Counted from the stretch's first letter, positions 27,921 through 40,800 are shown. The stretch: 64,000 bases of DNA from Wuchereria bancrofti (GCA_005281725.1 SSBO01000001.1:2712399-2776398), one strand, 5' to 3'. Numbers and translations are program-made. The notes: generated from the letters alone by a model not told the origin.

Positions 27921-30335
27921 TTCATGCCAATGATAAATGGGTATCATCTCTGATAAATCTACTGCATTTTCTTTTTTTTTAAGATTTTATCAAAAAACAG
28001 GAAAAAATACTGTAAAATGGATAGTACTAATATGTAATACTGTCAGTATCATTTCATTTATCACAAAATGAAAATATATTAAACAAAACAAAGAAATAGT
28101 CATTATTGGTGACAGTTTAGTAGTTGACACTTTCTGAAATGCACAAATAATGGTGGCGCAAAAAGTTTGGTACAGCAATAATTAATACATCCTATGATAA
28201 TGCATGGATATGTAATTAATTAAAAATAGATTGAAAGTCTAATTTATTATTGACTTACACTACTATTACTAATTATTACTAATTGGAAGTAAATCGAAAA
28301 TCAAAAGCCTCGTTTGTTTATCAATTGTGTTATCATTAGTTGAAAGTTAATTTAATGTTTCATTTACTTATTAGCATTTGTTACTAATTAGAATTAAACT
28401 GAAAGTGCTTTATTTAATATGCTACAAATTAATAATCGATACTTTAATATTTCTTTACATTATAACAAAGATGAAATTTTTGAGTTTGTTAAAATCAGAT
28501 CAAATAAAAAATATTAAGTTAAACATATCTTTGTTTTCTGTTAAATAATCAAAATTGGAAGTTAGCTTTAAAAACAATCTTTGCAGCTTTTTCAGCAAAT
28601 TGAATAAAATTGATATCAGTTCTTTTTTTTGACAAAAATGAATTAGTCCACTTCTATTCCTAAAATATCTAACTGCTTCCATCAAATTTAATAATTTATA
28701 AATGTGACTGATTAACGTTTGTTTCATTTGAATAGTACGGGTGCAAATTTTAATAATGTAAAATGATATTCGTTATTGTTGTTATTGTTGTCGCTGTTTT
28801 ATGTTACTAATTATATTAGTTGTTGCCATTAAAGTAATTAATTGAACAATGGTAAAATTGTATAAATTATTGCAAGGGATCATTTAACAATGAAAAGAAA
28901 TTGATAATGAATAAGTTTATCATATGAAAGTAATTTTTTTTGAATCAAATTATAGCATTTTTACTAAACAACTGAAATTATCAGTGAGTTTTAAAAATAA
29001 CTGCTGCAATTCCTTCACAAAATTGTTAAGTCAATACATACTGGAACCGAAACAGGTGATTCAGAATAAAATTATGTAAACTGTCAACTGTTTTTAGTAG
29101 GCTGGATCAGAACGTAGCATTTAAAGTGGTGTGAAGAGGTGAAGTAAGTTCCTCTCAAACTGAACGGTAACTATTAACTTGATCGATTTATTAAGTTGAA
29201 CTGAATTAATTCTAATTAATCATAGAAGTAATGGTAATAATAATAATAACAAAATTTGTTTGAAAAATTTTTTGAAAGTTTTCTGTAGAAGCTATGTTTA
29301 ATTAATTTAGAAGCTATGCTTAACTAATTTTTATTCTGGGATATTCAGGTACTGAAGTATTTATTCATATTGCATCTCTAATGATATTCGGTATACACTT
29401 GCATAGCAGAAGTAATTTTATTCAGTTTATATCTATTGAAATAAGAAATTTCTAGGATATCGTGCAGTTATATCTTATTCAATGATGAATATAAGTTAAC
29501 TGTGGAGACGATCGAGTAACAATCATTCCAAAGAATGCTGTTCATTTATTAATTAAACCACAAAATAATTAATAGTTGAATTCTTGACTAAATAGTACAG
29601 CAGTGGAATTATTCCTTTGCTTCATTTAATAATTTATTTCCTTTCTTCATTCAAATAATTTTTTCCAGTTCTATATTAAATTTAATCTAAATTTCTTGGC
29701 ATAATTTATCTGACATGCATTTTTTTGCATTTTAAATATTCGTTGTGAATTATTTTTCACCCAAATACAACAACATTTACTATTATATTTCATTAATGAA
29801 ACAATACTTATAGATGAAGTTACACAATCACAACCTTTCATTTTTAAAAACCAAATTTCAATGAACTTTTCAAATTTTCTATTACAACAATGACATTATC
29901 CACAACACCTTGTTTGAATAACTTTATTTAAAGTAACAAATTAAGGCTGCAGATGAATTTTGAAATAAAATATTTAAACTAAATGATATCATACATAGGA
30001 TGCTTATTTGATTTGTTTTATATTTTTGAGAATATATTTGTTCGATTGTTAATAATTGGATCATTTTATTCGTCGAAGTTTAATGCAAATGATTTGCACT
30101 TGCATTTACATTTGCATTTGCTGCCATTTTATCCAGTATGCTGCATTTATAAATTGTTTTAAGTTGAAGCAAACATATATGCTCACAAACATATTAAATT
30201 AGGCAAAACTAGTTAAATCATTTTTAATTTTACTAAATTATCAAGTTTTTCACACTTTTTAGTCTTCGTTTTCCCTTTTCTTTTACCTATTCTCATCTAG
30301 CACAAGAACATAAAGAAAAATGAGAACAAAAATTC

Positions 30336-30383
30336 ATCTTATTCATACTTCTTGCAGGTGCCTGCAAGAGGTATAAATAAGAT
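30336..30383. repeat. 48-bp near-perfect palindrome (23-bp arms, 2-bp centre)
   Basis: Arms 30336-30358 and 30361-30383 are inverted complements with two mismatches, one of which would be a G-U pair in RNA. The innermost 8 bp on each side (CTTGCAGG / CCTGCAAG) are perfect. It lies in intergenic DNA about 3.9 kb before the cbp-1 start. Confidence 0.85.
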
Positions 30384-31529
30384 CGACCTTGTAAACCTAT
30401 ACAAGAGAGTTTTAAAAATATTTCGAAAGGAAATTTTTGCTCTGAAACATTTGTTCACAATTAAATGAAAGGAAAATAATTCATCCACTGCCTTTTTCCC
30501 TTATTTATTGAACTTTTAATCCTTCATACATAGCAATTTTTTCTTTTTTTTTTTGTCAATCAGATTAACCTATCATTTCAAATAGCAAAGAAGAAAAGTA
30601 TTCAATATTTAATTTCTCTTAATTATCATTTAAGCAGATAAGATGTTTAAAAAAATAAACGATCATCAATTATAACACATTGTTGAAGAGAATTTTTCGT
30701 TATGTCTTTTTCGTATTTTGCTAATATAATATTTAATTCACTATTTTCGTATCAGTAAAGAAATATTAATTTCATCATTATAATAAATGGAGAGAAATAG
30801 CAGTTCGAAATGAGTAAATATTCCGAAACTGGAACGAAAAAATGAAAAAGGTTCAAAACAATACTGATGCTATAAATTGATTAAATTTGTAATTAATTCT
30901 TCCATCCAAAACATGTTTGAAAAAAATTGAAATTTGAAAAAACTTTCAACTTTTTTCTGCTATAAAGGAAGTTCTTTTTTTAAAAAAATTTCTCGTCATA
31001 AAAAATTTATATAATGGATCATTTTTTTCAACGCTAAATTTGCAATACTTCTTTTTCTGATAAACGTAAAATTACCAAAATTCCTAAAAAAGAAAATGAG
31101 AAAAACCGGGATAATGCATTCAGGTAGTTAAAATGAGGAAAATACTGGCAAGGAGAAACATGGAGAAAAGAAAGTAAGAAAGGTATTTTTGCTACGGTTA
31201 AATGATTTTACTCCGTTTTCTTCTTTTGTCCATTTTCATTCGCAAATTTACAATTACAATAACTCCTGAAAATGTATTTTTTGGGGATCAATGAGACGCA
31301 TCATAAAACTCAACTCTATCAAATACTTGTGAGATCACCATCGTCCATTCCCAATTTTAAAATTAATTGAATAACCACTGAGCAACCTTAACTTTACTTA
31401 AATGTCCTTAGCGCTGCAATAGACGAGAGAATTCTGATAACTAATACATTCATTCGTGTTAGGATCCCATGTCCTTATCACAACTTGTCTTTGGCTATAG
31501 CACACACACACACAAAGAGTGCGCTGCGG

Positions 31530-32460
31530 TTCTCTCTTGGTCTCTCTCACTCTCCCACTCCTCTACTCTTCCATAAATGTGTGTGCGTCTTCATTCGCAT
31601 ATCTGTCTGTCTACCTGTCTATCTATCTGTCTACCTGTCTGGTGGCGATGTTAGCGTATCAAAATGGATGGATGAAATACAACTTGCGCCGTTCGGAGCA
31701 ACACAAAGGTTCAAAGGCAAATAAGTATACGAAATTTGTGCATGTATGTGAATTTGTCTAAGTTTTTTCACTTTTATTTCTCCTCTCTCTTTCTCTCTCT
31801 CTTTCTCCCTTCTTCTTATTCCATGGCATTTCTTTTTCGTTAACTTATTTTTTCTTTCTACAATAGTTATTATTAATAATTTCTCACCACTTCTTTGGTC
31901 ATCTCTTTTTATTTCTTCTTCTTAATATCACTTTTCTCTCTTTCTTTTGTTGCATTAATTTCTTCGCTATTTTTCTTACCTAACGCATCTCTCTGCCGTT
32001 CACATTTTCTTCCTTTATATCTCTTCCGTTCTCTTCTATTCGCTCCATTCAATTCAATCACATAGTTCAATCGAAAGTTTCAAACCGTGGATGGGAGAGA
32101 AATTCGCGTCGCGTGCAGTCCTCCCTGCTTCTCTTCCCTATCTATCTCTCTCCTTCCTTCTTTTAGTGCTGTAAGTGCTAATGTACTTGCTTCCTTTCCT
32201 TTGGAAAAGCTCTTTCTCTATTTCTCTCCCTTTCTTCACTTTTTGCTTGTCCTACTATTCTTCGCTTGTTTGTCTTCCTTTCTTTTCTCCATCATTTCTC
32301 TTTTTTGTATGCAGTATGCGTCTTTCGTTTTCTTCCTCTTTTTCATTTCCAAATCTTCTAACTCTCCTACTTTTACATTATCTTTCATTATCTTTTTAGT
32401 ATTATTGCGCATTCCCTAAAGTACCTTCATCTTTCTCTCCTCTTGATGTCTCGTTTGTCC
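31530..32460 (+). repeat. About 0.9-kb pyrimidine-rich tract
   Basis: Most of the plus strand here is C or T, with CTCTCT, TTCTTTCTC and CTGTCTATCTATCTGTC runs interrupted by short mixed stretches. Long open frames across it (for example 32087-32419) are low-complexity Ser/Leu/Phe translations of the tract and not credible genes. Confidence 0.75.
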
Positions 32461-32511
32461 CTTTATCTGTTGCAGAATAATATGCCTCCAATAAAATGCA
32501 TGGCATTGTTA

Positions 32512-32640
32512 CATGTCTGTACATGCATACATACATACGTACACATACATACATGCATGCATGCAGGTGTGTGTGTATGCGTGCGTGTGTATATGTATGT
32601 GTATGTATGTATGTATGTATGTGTGTGTATATGCGTGTGG
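32512..32640. repeat. Alternating purine-pyrimidine tract (CATA/TGCA/TGTA/GT)
   Basis: A near-continuous run of ACAT, GCAT, GTGT and GTAT words. Strict purine-pyrimidine alternation of this kind favours left-handed or slipped DNA. It directly follows the pyrimidine tract. Confidence 0.85.
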
Positions 32641-33878
32641 ACAGCTGACCAATGTTGTTTTATGCGGCATTTGCCTTTTTTCCAAATCAACTCCGTGATG
32701 CGCGTGCGTTTTTTTTTTTCAGTCTTTTGTAGTCACATGCTGCGCGATAGAATCGCAAATGCAAATGCAAAATGTGCATGCATTGTAACTTATCAATTTT
32801 TCTTCTTTTTTTGTCTTGTGGTGTGGCAAGTTACACTTGCTTACAGCACAGTTTACTGCATTAATGCACGTTCTAATATTCGGCTACTTATGGTTTTTGT
32901 TTTATCAACGCTTCATAATGGGAATACAGGATATGCAGCCACTTCTTTTATGGCTTATCACTTACATGCTTTAATCAGCTAAGAAATAGTTGCTTGCAAC
33001 GTGACATGCAATCTTTCGTTGAAGTTTTTTTATCTTAAATTAGTGACGTAGTTGTCAGGTTTTTCCGGTTAGGTAGTGTGCGTGTACTTGTCCTGTGATT
33101 AAATGTATCATATCGACTATTAGCGTTGGTGGAGACTGGTAGGATTTCGAGCTTACTTATAATGCTGAAATCAAATTTTACGTGTAGAAAAGATTCGATT
33201 ATTTATAGGAAGGTCGTTTGCTTGCCAGCCAAATAAACTTAACCAAAAAGTGGTTGTGTTTGTGATGGAAATAAAATCCTAATGTGACAGAAATAAAAGA
33301 TGCTTATCAATCATGCTTCTTTATAAGTGGTTGCTGAATATTGTATACTCCTATACTATTGATAATATTTAATTGTATAGGAAAACATGGTCTGTTTTTT
33401 TCTTTGTAGATGATTGAAATTACAGAGTTGAAGCGTTGTTATACTTAGTTGTTATAATCAATACAATAATGTCTTTAGAGGAGGACGACTAATGCTATAC
33501 CGTATTTGTTAGGTAAGTTTGGGCATGCTTGTGGTATTTCTGGTAGTGCTTGTAACGTAGTTAGTGAGAAAAATGATGACTGGGAGAATGGATGGGTAAT
33601 CTCAAAATGAGAAGAAAAATTATCCGGATAATTTCCGGATGGCGCATGAATAATTCAGAGGAAAGTCTGAAGGGATGGAGGAATAATTATAGAATTGTGT
33701 GATTAATGATTTTGTAAGGACGGTCGAAAATTTTTTAAATTATACCGAAAATGATTTACTTAGGGAATGTTTGGTGAAGCTTGTTAGTGAAAGACATTTG
33801 TTACTTTAAAGCTTCGTTGTTTGATAAACGTTCAAATATTTGCAATACCTTATATACGGTTTGTTTCCTGTTTTTTAG

Positions 33879-34016
33879 ATTGTACTAGTATTGGAAAGAC
33901 GCAAATCTTTATCAGGAGAAATTGGCTCTGTAATTGATTTAGCTATTTCAATCACATCTGTGGACACATCGTTATCATATTTGTCAAGTTTGGATGAAGA
34001 AACGATTAAAAGATAA
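33879..34016 (+). other. Orphan exon-like open stretch upstream of cbp-1
   Basis: A strong acceptor (GTTTTTTAG, ending at 33878) is followed at once by 45 open codons and a TAA at 34014. The translation has ordinary composition, with a basic ERRKS start and an acidic DEET end, and is not the low-complexity product typical of this AT-rich DNA. No ATG, donor or homologous family was recognised. It could be a 5' untranslated exon of cbp-1, the last exon of an unseen short gene, or chance. Confidence 0.25.
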
Positions 34017-34254
34017 TATTGCTGAGCAGTTCCATCCGCAGTTTTATCTTTATTAACCGTGTGTATTCATTGCTACTCAGCGTTTACGCGTAAAATTGCA
34101 ACGAGAAATTCGCTGCTAAACGAAGCGTTATCTTGCTGGCGATAACCATATAAGCTTGTTAGCCCATTGAGGCTTAGCCTCAGATGAATTATCATCTTCT
34201 TTCTTGAATTCGACTCAGTTTATTGTATCATCCAGTCAATTGAAGCTGGTAAAA

Positions 34255-37200
34255 ATGACTGATGTTCTCGATGAACCATCGTCGAAGAAACCGAAATTAT
34301 CATCACCATCAGGTTAGCTGTTATTGACCTGTCGAGTTTTTATTCATTTCATTAGCAGCTGGAGTATATTTTTAAGCTTCAGATCCTAATCTAAAACAAA
34401 ATGTCTCCATAGTTCACTTTGGTGAGGTGGTTTGTTAGATTTGGTCGAGGCTGTAATAATTGTCGAACAGTGAGGTTTATTGTTCATTTATGATTTATAC
34501 TTTTCGAGAAGGTGGATCAATATTTTTGGAAGCCAGTTTTCAGTAATCATTTCGAATTTTTGTGGGATTTCATTTCTTAAAGTTGTCAATTCCTGACGAC
34601 TTCTTTTGCTAAAATAAAAGTACTTCCTAAAGGGAATTATATATCGAAGTAGTGATATGCCCTTATGTTTTCTAAGAACAGCGAATTGAATACTTTTTTC
34701 ACTCCTTTTTTGCTTAGAAATCTTAAGGGAATGTTACTGTTCAGCTGATGTTGTGCCAGTGAGCTTTAAATTTATTAAAACTTTTCAGTGTATTATTAGA
34801 ATGCCAGCTATCATATTATTGAATCTTGTTGGCGTCAGTTATGTTGTCAAATTTGTTTTTGTTATTAGCCATTGTTGAATTCTGTAAATTATTTCAAATT
34901 GAGTTTACAGACTTTGATGATGATCCGTTGAGTGAATTGGAGAAATTGGAGCCGTTGCCGTCCATCCTGGAGACGATGTCTCAAACACCATCAAGTGTTC
35001 ATATGTCGGTATGGGATTTGTGCATATTGTGTAGTTCGCTTTGTCAATTTAAAATTTTAAAGATAAAATCTTTTGGGGATAAAATTCATGATGTAGCCTG
35101 TCACACCAAGCTGCTTTAGTTGGATTCTTCGGAGGTGTCTCAGATGTCCAAAATTACAAGGTTGACTTATGCGATTTCATCAGCGGAAATTTGTAGATTA
35201 ACTGCTCAGGTATAGTCATTTTCTAATTTCACATTATTTCCAACTCTCTTGTTGGTTAGATTAGAATTAAAATGATCAATGTGCAGAAATAGTCCATTAT
35301 ATGAAATTAGAGGATGTGGGGAGAGTGTTTATTTTTCTGATTATTCAGCAGTTTATAATTTGAATTTCAAAAAAATTTTTCCAACTGAAGTCTTTTGACT
35401 ATTATATTTTTTAGTCTAATAAATTGTTAGTGAGAACAAGATCACATAGTCTCAGTGAATAGGGAATTTTTCATCTTCTGACAAACAGAACTTCGAAACT
35501 TGCTACCTTCAGTTGGAACTTATAAAATCCTTCTCTCTTGTTATAAAATAATTTCGCGTTTCATCCATTTATTGGCAACTTGTCATGCAGTGTGTTGGTT
35601 TTTCTTCTTCTTACTTGGCATTAGATATAGTAGAAATTTACTAAGTTGTTACTAGCAGCATTATTTGCTGTTGTTGCTTCCATATTTCATTTATTCCTTT
35701 GTTGAACTGATTTATTTTCATAGAGTCATTTTCAGGCGAATAATGGACCCGGACCATCATCAGTTGGTTCCACTGGCGCTACAAGTCAACCATCCTCAGT
35801 TAGTCATGGAAATTACATGGGACCAGCGTCAGTGATACAGTCTCAAGCCGGTGCACCAACGCAAACACACAATGCGCAATCACAACAAAATGCTCCATCA
35901 CAACCCAGTGTTTTGCAAGAATTGTTATTAAATCCATCCAGCCAAAATAATCAAACTTTAAATAGCCCACGACCACCATATACCACTCAGTATCAGACAA
36001 GGTTGGTTATTAAAGTCCTATTTGAAATTGCGATAGATATTTCCACATACAAGCTGCAGTTGTTTAATTTCCTATGTAGCAGTTCATTATAACTTTTTTG
36101 GTAGAATTGCTTTATTAGATTTTATGATTTTACATTTTAGGAGTCCAGTAACAAGTGGTGCCACGATGATGGCATCAGCAAATTGTCCTCCAAATGTAGC
36201 TCTTTCTGCTGGACCACGAGGTTTAAGAGCCACTGGACCTCAAATGTACGGGCCTGCAGGTCACACCGATATGACTATGCAACCGGTCAGCAGATTTGTA
36301 ATTACATAAACCTGGAACTTTGTTATGTCCTAATTACTGGTGAGATGGGGTCTATTTTCTATAAAAACTCTTGATAAGGTCTGATGATTTATTGGATACA
36401 AAGTAGGCGGGCATACTATGATTTTAGTGGTTTATCGTTGGAAGGTGCTGATTACTTTGGTGCACATGCTAAAGCAGTCCTTCTGTGCTCATAGATTACG
36501 CTGTTTGAAAATTACAAAACTGTCTCTAACTTTATCCGTTTTGCGAAAGTTAGATCCGTTTAGAGTGCTGGTCCTCAACTAGGTCACCCAGCTCAACAAG
36601 GCAACTACGTTGCCTCACAAATGATGCCACCGCCTAATCAACAATCTCCACAGTCTCTTTCATATGCTTATCAACAATCCGGTTCGTTTATTTTATAATT
36701 GATATTTCTGCATTAATGGAGTATTCAAGCCATACAGAAACGTTGTAAAGATTTTTCTCCCAAGACCTTGAAGAAACTTTTAATGGTTATTAAAATTTCT
36801 AGAAAATTTGAAAACTTACAGGTTCTCGACCAGTGTATGCAAATACAGGTTCTCGGTCGGTTTATGCGGCCGCTACACGCAGTGCAACACCACAGCCTAT
36901 GAGTTTGGCACGGGGCAGTACACCCGTAATGCTTAATGGGGCTTCGGCTCCCCGAATGAGAGCTGCTGCTCATCAAGGTTGTCATCACCACTTTGTCAAA
37001 AATTTAAAAGTATTTGAAGAAAAAAAAATGATCTCATTAAATATGAACCAATTGTTAAACAAATCTGTGGGATGTCGGAATCTGATTTCCAGGTATGATA
37101 ACAATGCAACAGGGAGGTGGACAAATGATGCGAACGGTCATGGTCCAGCAGGGGCCACCATATGACCAAGGTGGTTATGCTATGCCACCTCAACGAGCAT

Positions 37201-37790
37201 CCGATCCTTACGGTATTTCACAAACGCAAACTGGAGTTAGTAACTTATATGATTTTCGATCTGCAAAGTAATCAAAGTGAAATTCTTTAGCTAACAAAAA
37301 AAGTGAAATTCTTTAGCTAACAAAAAAAGAGTTGTTCTGACTATTTATTCCTTTTAGTTTCCTTGCATTTTTTTTTTTCTTCCATTAATGCTTTTGCTTG
37401 TTTATTCACTTAATCAGTTTAAGGCATCACCAAATTATGCACAATTGCCACAAAGCCATATGGTAGCAAGAAATCAACCAATGTCTTATACTAATGCACC
37501 AACTGCATCACCAGCGATTCAACAAAGTAATGCGGTAAGTTTGGAGGATAAAAAATTTTACTGATTATATAGAAATTTCTAATTTTGTTCAAAATTTGAG
37601 TTTGATTTATTCTTGACAAAACATAAATCACTAAAGTCAGTTATCTCATATTTTTAATTGATTTAAAGGTCCTAGATGGATTTTATTAATTGAGAAAGTT
37701 TCGAAAAGTGTTTTGTTCTCAGATGATACCACATATGATGGAACATTCGACAATATCGCCACAACAGCAACCAAATCAGCCACCACCACC

Positions 37791-37822
<32 letters not shown>

Positions 37823-40800
37823 TAACCCACGGAAATGTAATGCCACCACAGATGAATGCACCATCAGCAGCGGTAGCAGGAGCTCCCGGTCCAATGACTG
37901 GTCCGAAATCTGGAATACCGCCGAATTTGCCGCCACCTCAGATGCCACCAGCAAATGCTTCAGCTTCTAGCCAAATACAGCAAGTAATACTTATTTTTGG
38001 GCATCTTTAACTTTCTTAAAATTCAATAATAAAAATGATTTTTTACGAATCTAAAAAATTAATAGAAGCTAGAGAAAATTTACATGTCAATAAAAAATAT
38101 CGCACCTGGCAGCATTTCTCCAAAATCATCATTATTAAAACAACATTTAAGCAAAAGTCCTTTTTCCTCGGCCAGCTCTGATCGTTTGTTGCTAGACTCA
38201 TCATCAAGCGAAACATTTTCCCTAATATTTTTTCAAATAAAGCAACAATTTTTCATTTTTATTTTTTTCAATGCTTGAATTGATGATAGAAGAGAAAAAA
38301 ATTGAACAAAAAAATTTCAGTTTACTGGCATGAATAACAATGCACCAAGAGAAGGCACATCAATGAGCAGTACGCTTCCAACTAGTGGTACGCAAGGGAA
38401 TAATCAAGATCCTGGACGAAGAAAGCTTATTCAGTTACAGTTGGTACTACTTTTACATGCCCACAAGTGCCAACAACGAGAGCGATCTGCGGTGCGTGTT
38501 TTCTTATTCTTTATTTTACATTTTAACATCATGGGAATGATTTTTACATTTTTTTTTTTAATTCCAAATATTTGATTCCAGTGATTTGGACTAATGAATA
38601 GTGGGTAATAGATTAAAAAGTGGGAAAAGTACAAGTTTTTTTTTTTTTGGAATATTGGTGTTGTGAATCGCACTGAATCATGGTTTTTGAATTACGAAAA
38701 ATTACGCTTGTTTCAGGATGGCGCAAATGGACGATACACTTGCACTTTGCAGCATTGTTCAACGATGAAAGGTGTATTACAGCATATGACAACGTGTAAT
38801 AGTGGAAGCGCTTGTAATTGTATGTTTTTTATTTTTCGTTTTTGTAATTGTTGAACATAGAATTGAATCAAAATATACCTTCGCAAACACATGTAACTTT
38901 CGTGTTTATTAATCACTTTTAGTTAAAGCATTTGATGTATGAAGTTGTTGGCTTTATGAATAATTACTTAAATGTTAAACTTGAAGTAAAAGCTCCACAG
39001 ACATCCCAGCAGGGTGACCAAACAATGAGCTGGTATCTTGAGTTGCATGAGCAATCATATCATTGCGTAATATGTAGATCTCTTACTAGGGAAACAATGC
39101 GCTGTACCTTATGTCAGAGTAGTTCGTTTAAATTAGAATGGAAAAAATTAATTGCAAAATAAAGAGTGGTAATGTATCATGTATGAAACAACTTTTTGAT
39201 GCATTTATAATATTCGAAATAGTTACAGATCCTCACTGTCCATCATCACGACAAATCATTTCTCACTGGAAGAACTGTGTGCGTGACGACTGTCCAGTTT
39301 GTACACCCTTGAAGAGTAGGCAAAATGTAGCGCAAGCAGTTGACCGACGTACTGTTCCCGGTAAATCCTGAACTTCATTTATCAGATAATTTCATTACAC
39401 TATGACTAATTTTTTATATCAACTTTTCTTCTGAGGAATATTTTTACACATGTTGAGGATTTAATTTGCAAAAATTTATGAAAGGCTGTTTAGGTACCGA
39501 ACCGTTTGGAACTACTGGAGCAGGATCTGCGCAACAGGTACCATGTGGTCCAGGCAATGCCGCAGATATTGATAATGTTGGAATGCCAAATCGAATCAGT
39601 GCACAGCAGCAACAGCAACAACAACAGCACCAACATCAACAACAACAGCAACAGCAGCAACAACAACAACAACAACAGTCTGGCCCTGGCGCAGCTTTGC
39701 TGCCAAATACAAATTCACATAATATGCCAGCTTATGATTCTTCTGGATCCACATCAATCAACGCTTTTTTAATAGATTTCAACCCCACAAGGTGGATTTT
39801 TCGGGAGTGTTTCTATATTTAAAAATTTTTATTGATGTATTGTTTATGTTGTTTAATTAATTAAATTTCAAAACTTTTACACAACAACAATTTTTTATGA
39901 AACTTCAGCGATCCGTTTCGATCACCGAATCCACCAAACAAATTGGTGCCATCATTAGGGAAAGGTTCCGGCATTTTCATTACTTCCAAGGACATCATTG
40001 GTTTACCACCTCCGGATGCACCGGTAGTTAAGAAACCGTGGCAGAATGCAGTGACTGAAGATCTGCGTAATCACTTGGTTAGGAAACTTGTGGAAGCAAT
40101 ATTTCCGTCACCTGATCCTGCATCCATCCACGATCAACGTATCAAAGATTTGGTCAATTATGCGCGAAAAGTTGAAAGGGAAATGTTCGAATTGGCCAAT
40201 GATCGCGTGAGTATAGAAAAATTTACGCAACAAAAAATGGTTAAATAGCAAAAATAATATAAAATGTTTTGTACCTGTAATCAAACTTTATCAATAAACT
40301 ATAAGAGAGTTTGTTTGCATCTTTTATTTAGACTGTGCAAAGGTTTTCTTCTATCTGAAGAGAAAGTTTCTTCTTTCAGGGAGAATACTATCACCTGCTT
40401 GCGGAGAAAATTTATAAGATTCAAAAAGAATTACAAGAGAAGAAAATTAAGCGGCTACATGAACAAGGACAAGTGGGTGCCATGGCTGGCATGCAACCAC
40501 CCCAGCCAGGTGGTTCGTCCTTAACATTACGTAGCACAAATTAAAAGGATGAAGCAGAGCGAGCTGAAATTTTTAGTTAGACGATTTAGTATTTCGTTAC
40601 TGAATGAAATTAATGTTGTTCGACACTAAGTTTTCTAGCGTAAATTGTCAAACACATTAGATGATTGAAATCAATAACAGTTTATTAGTGCAACAAGTTA
40701 CATTCTATTAAATCCTTATTTGGTTTTCTTTTTCAGTTGACTTTGATATGCCTGGACCGCCGAACCGAACTACGCCGTCATTCCAGCCAAGCACCAGTAC

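Larger units (their letters stand above)
27921..33878. other. 6-kb intergenic region upstream of cbp-1, no gene supported
   Basis: No exon with recognisable coding motifs on either strand. A 75-codon minus-strand frame at 28500-28727 has no recognisable domain or splice context. The right third changes character sharply: from about 31.5 to 32.45 kb the plus strand is pyrimidine-rich, then comes an alternating TACA/TGCA/GT tract. The stretch probably includes the cbp-1 promoter and outron. Confidence 0.5.

Noticed and set aside
28030..28060. Resemblance to the miR-8/200/236 seed (TAATACTGTCAG)
   Set aside because: The similarity stops after the first 12 bases, part of it is a short local palindrome, and no precursor hairpin of normal length could be drawn.
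32087..32982. Long overlapping open frames rich in Ser, Leu, Phe, Cys, Val and Tyr
   Set aside because: They are translations of the pyrimidine tract and the alternating tetranucleotide tract, with mirror frames on the opposite strand.
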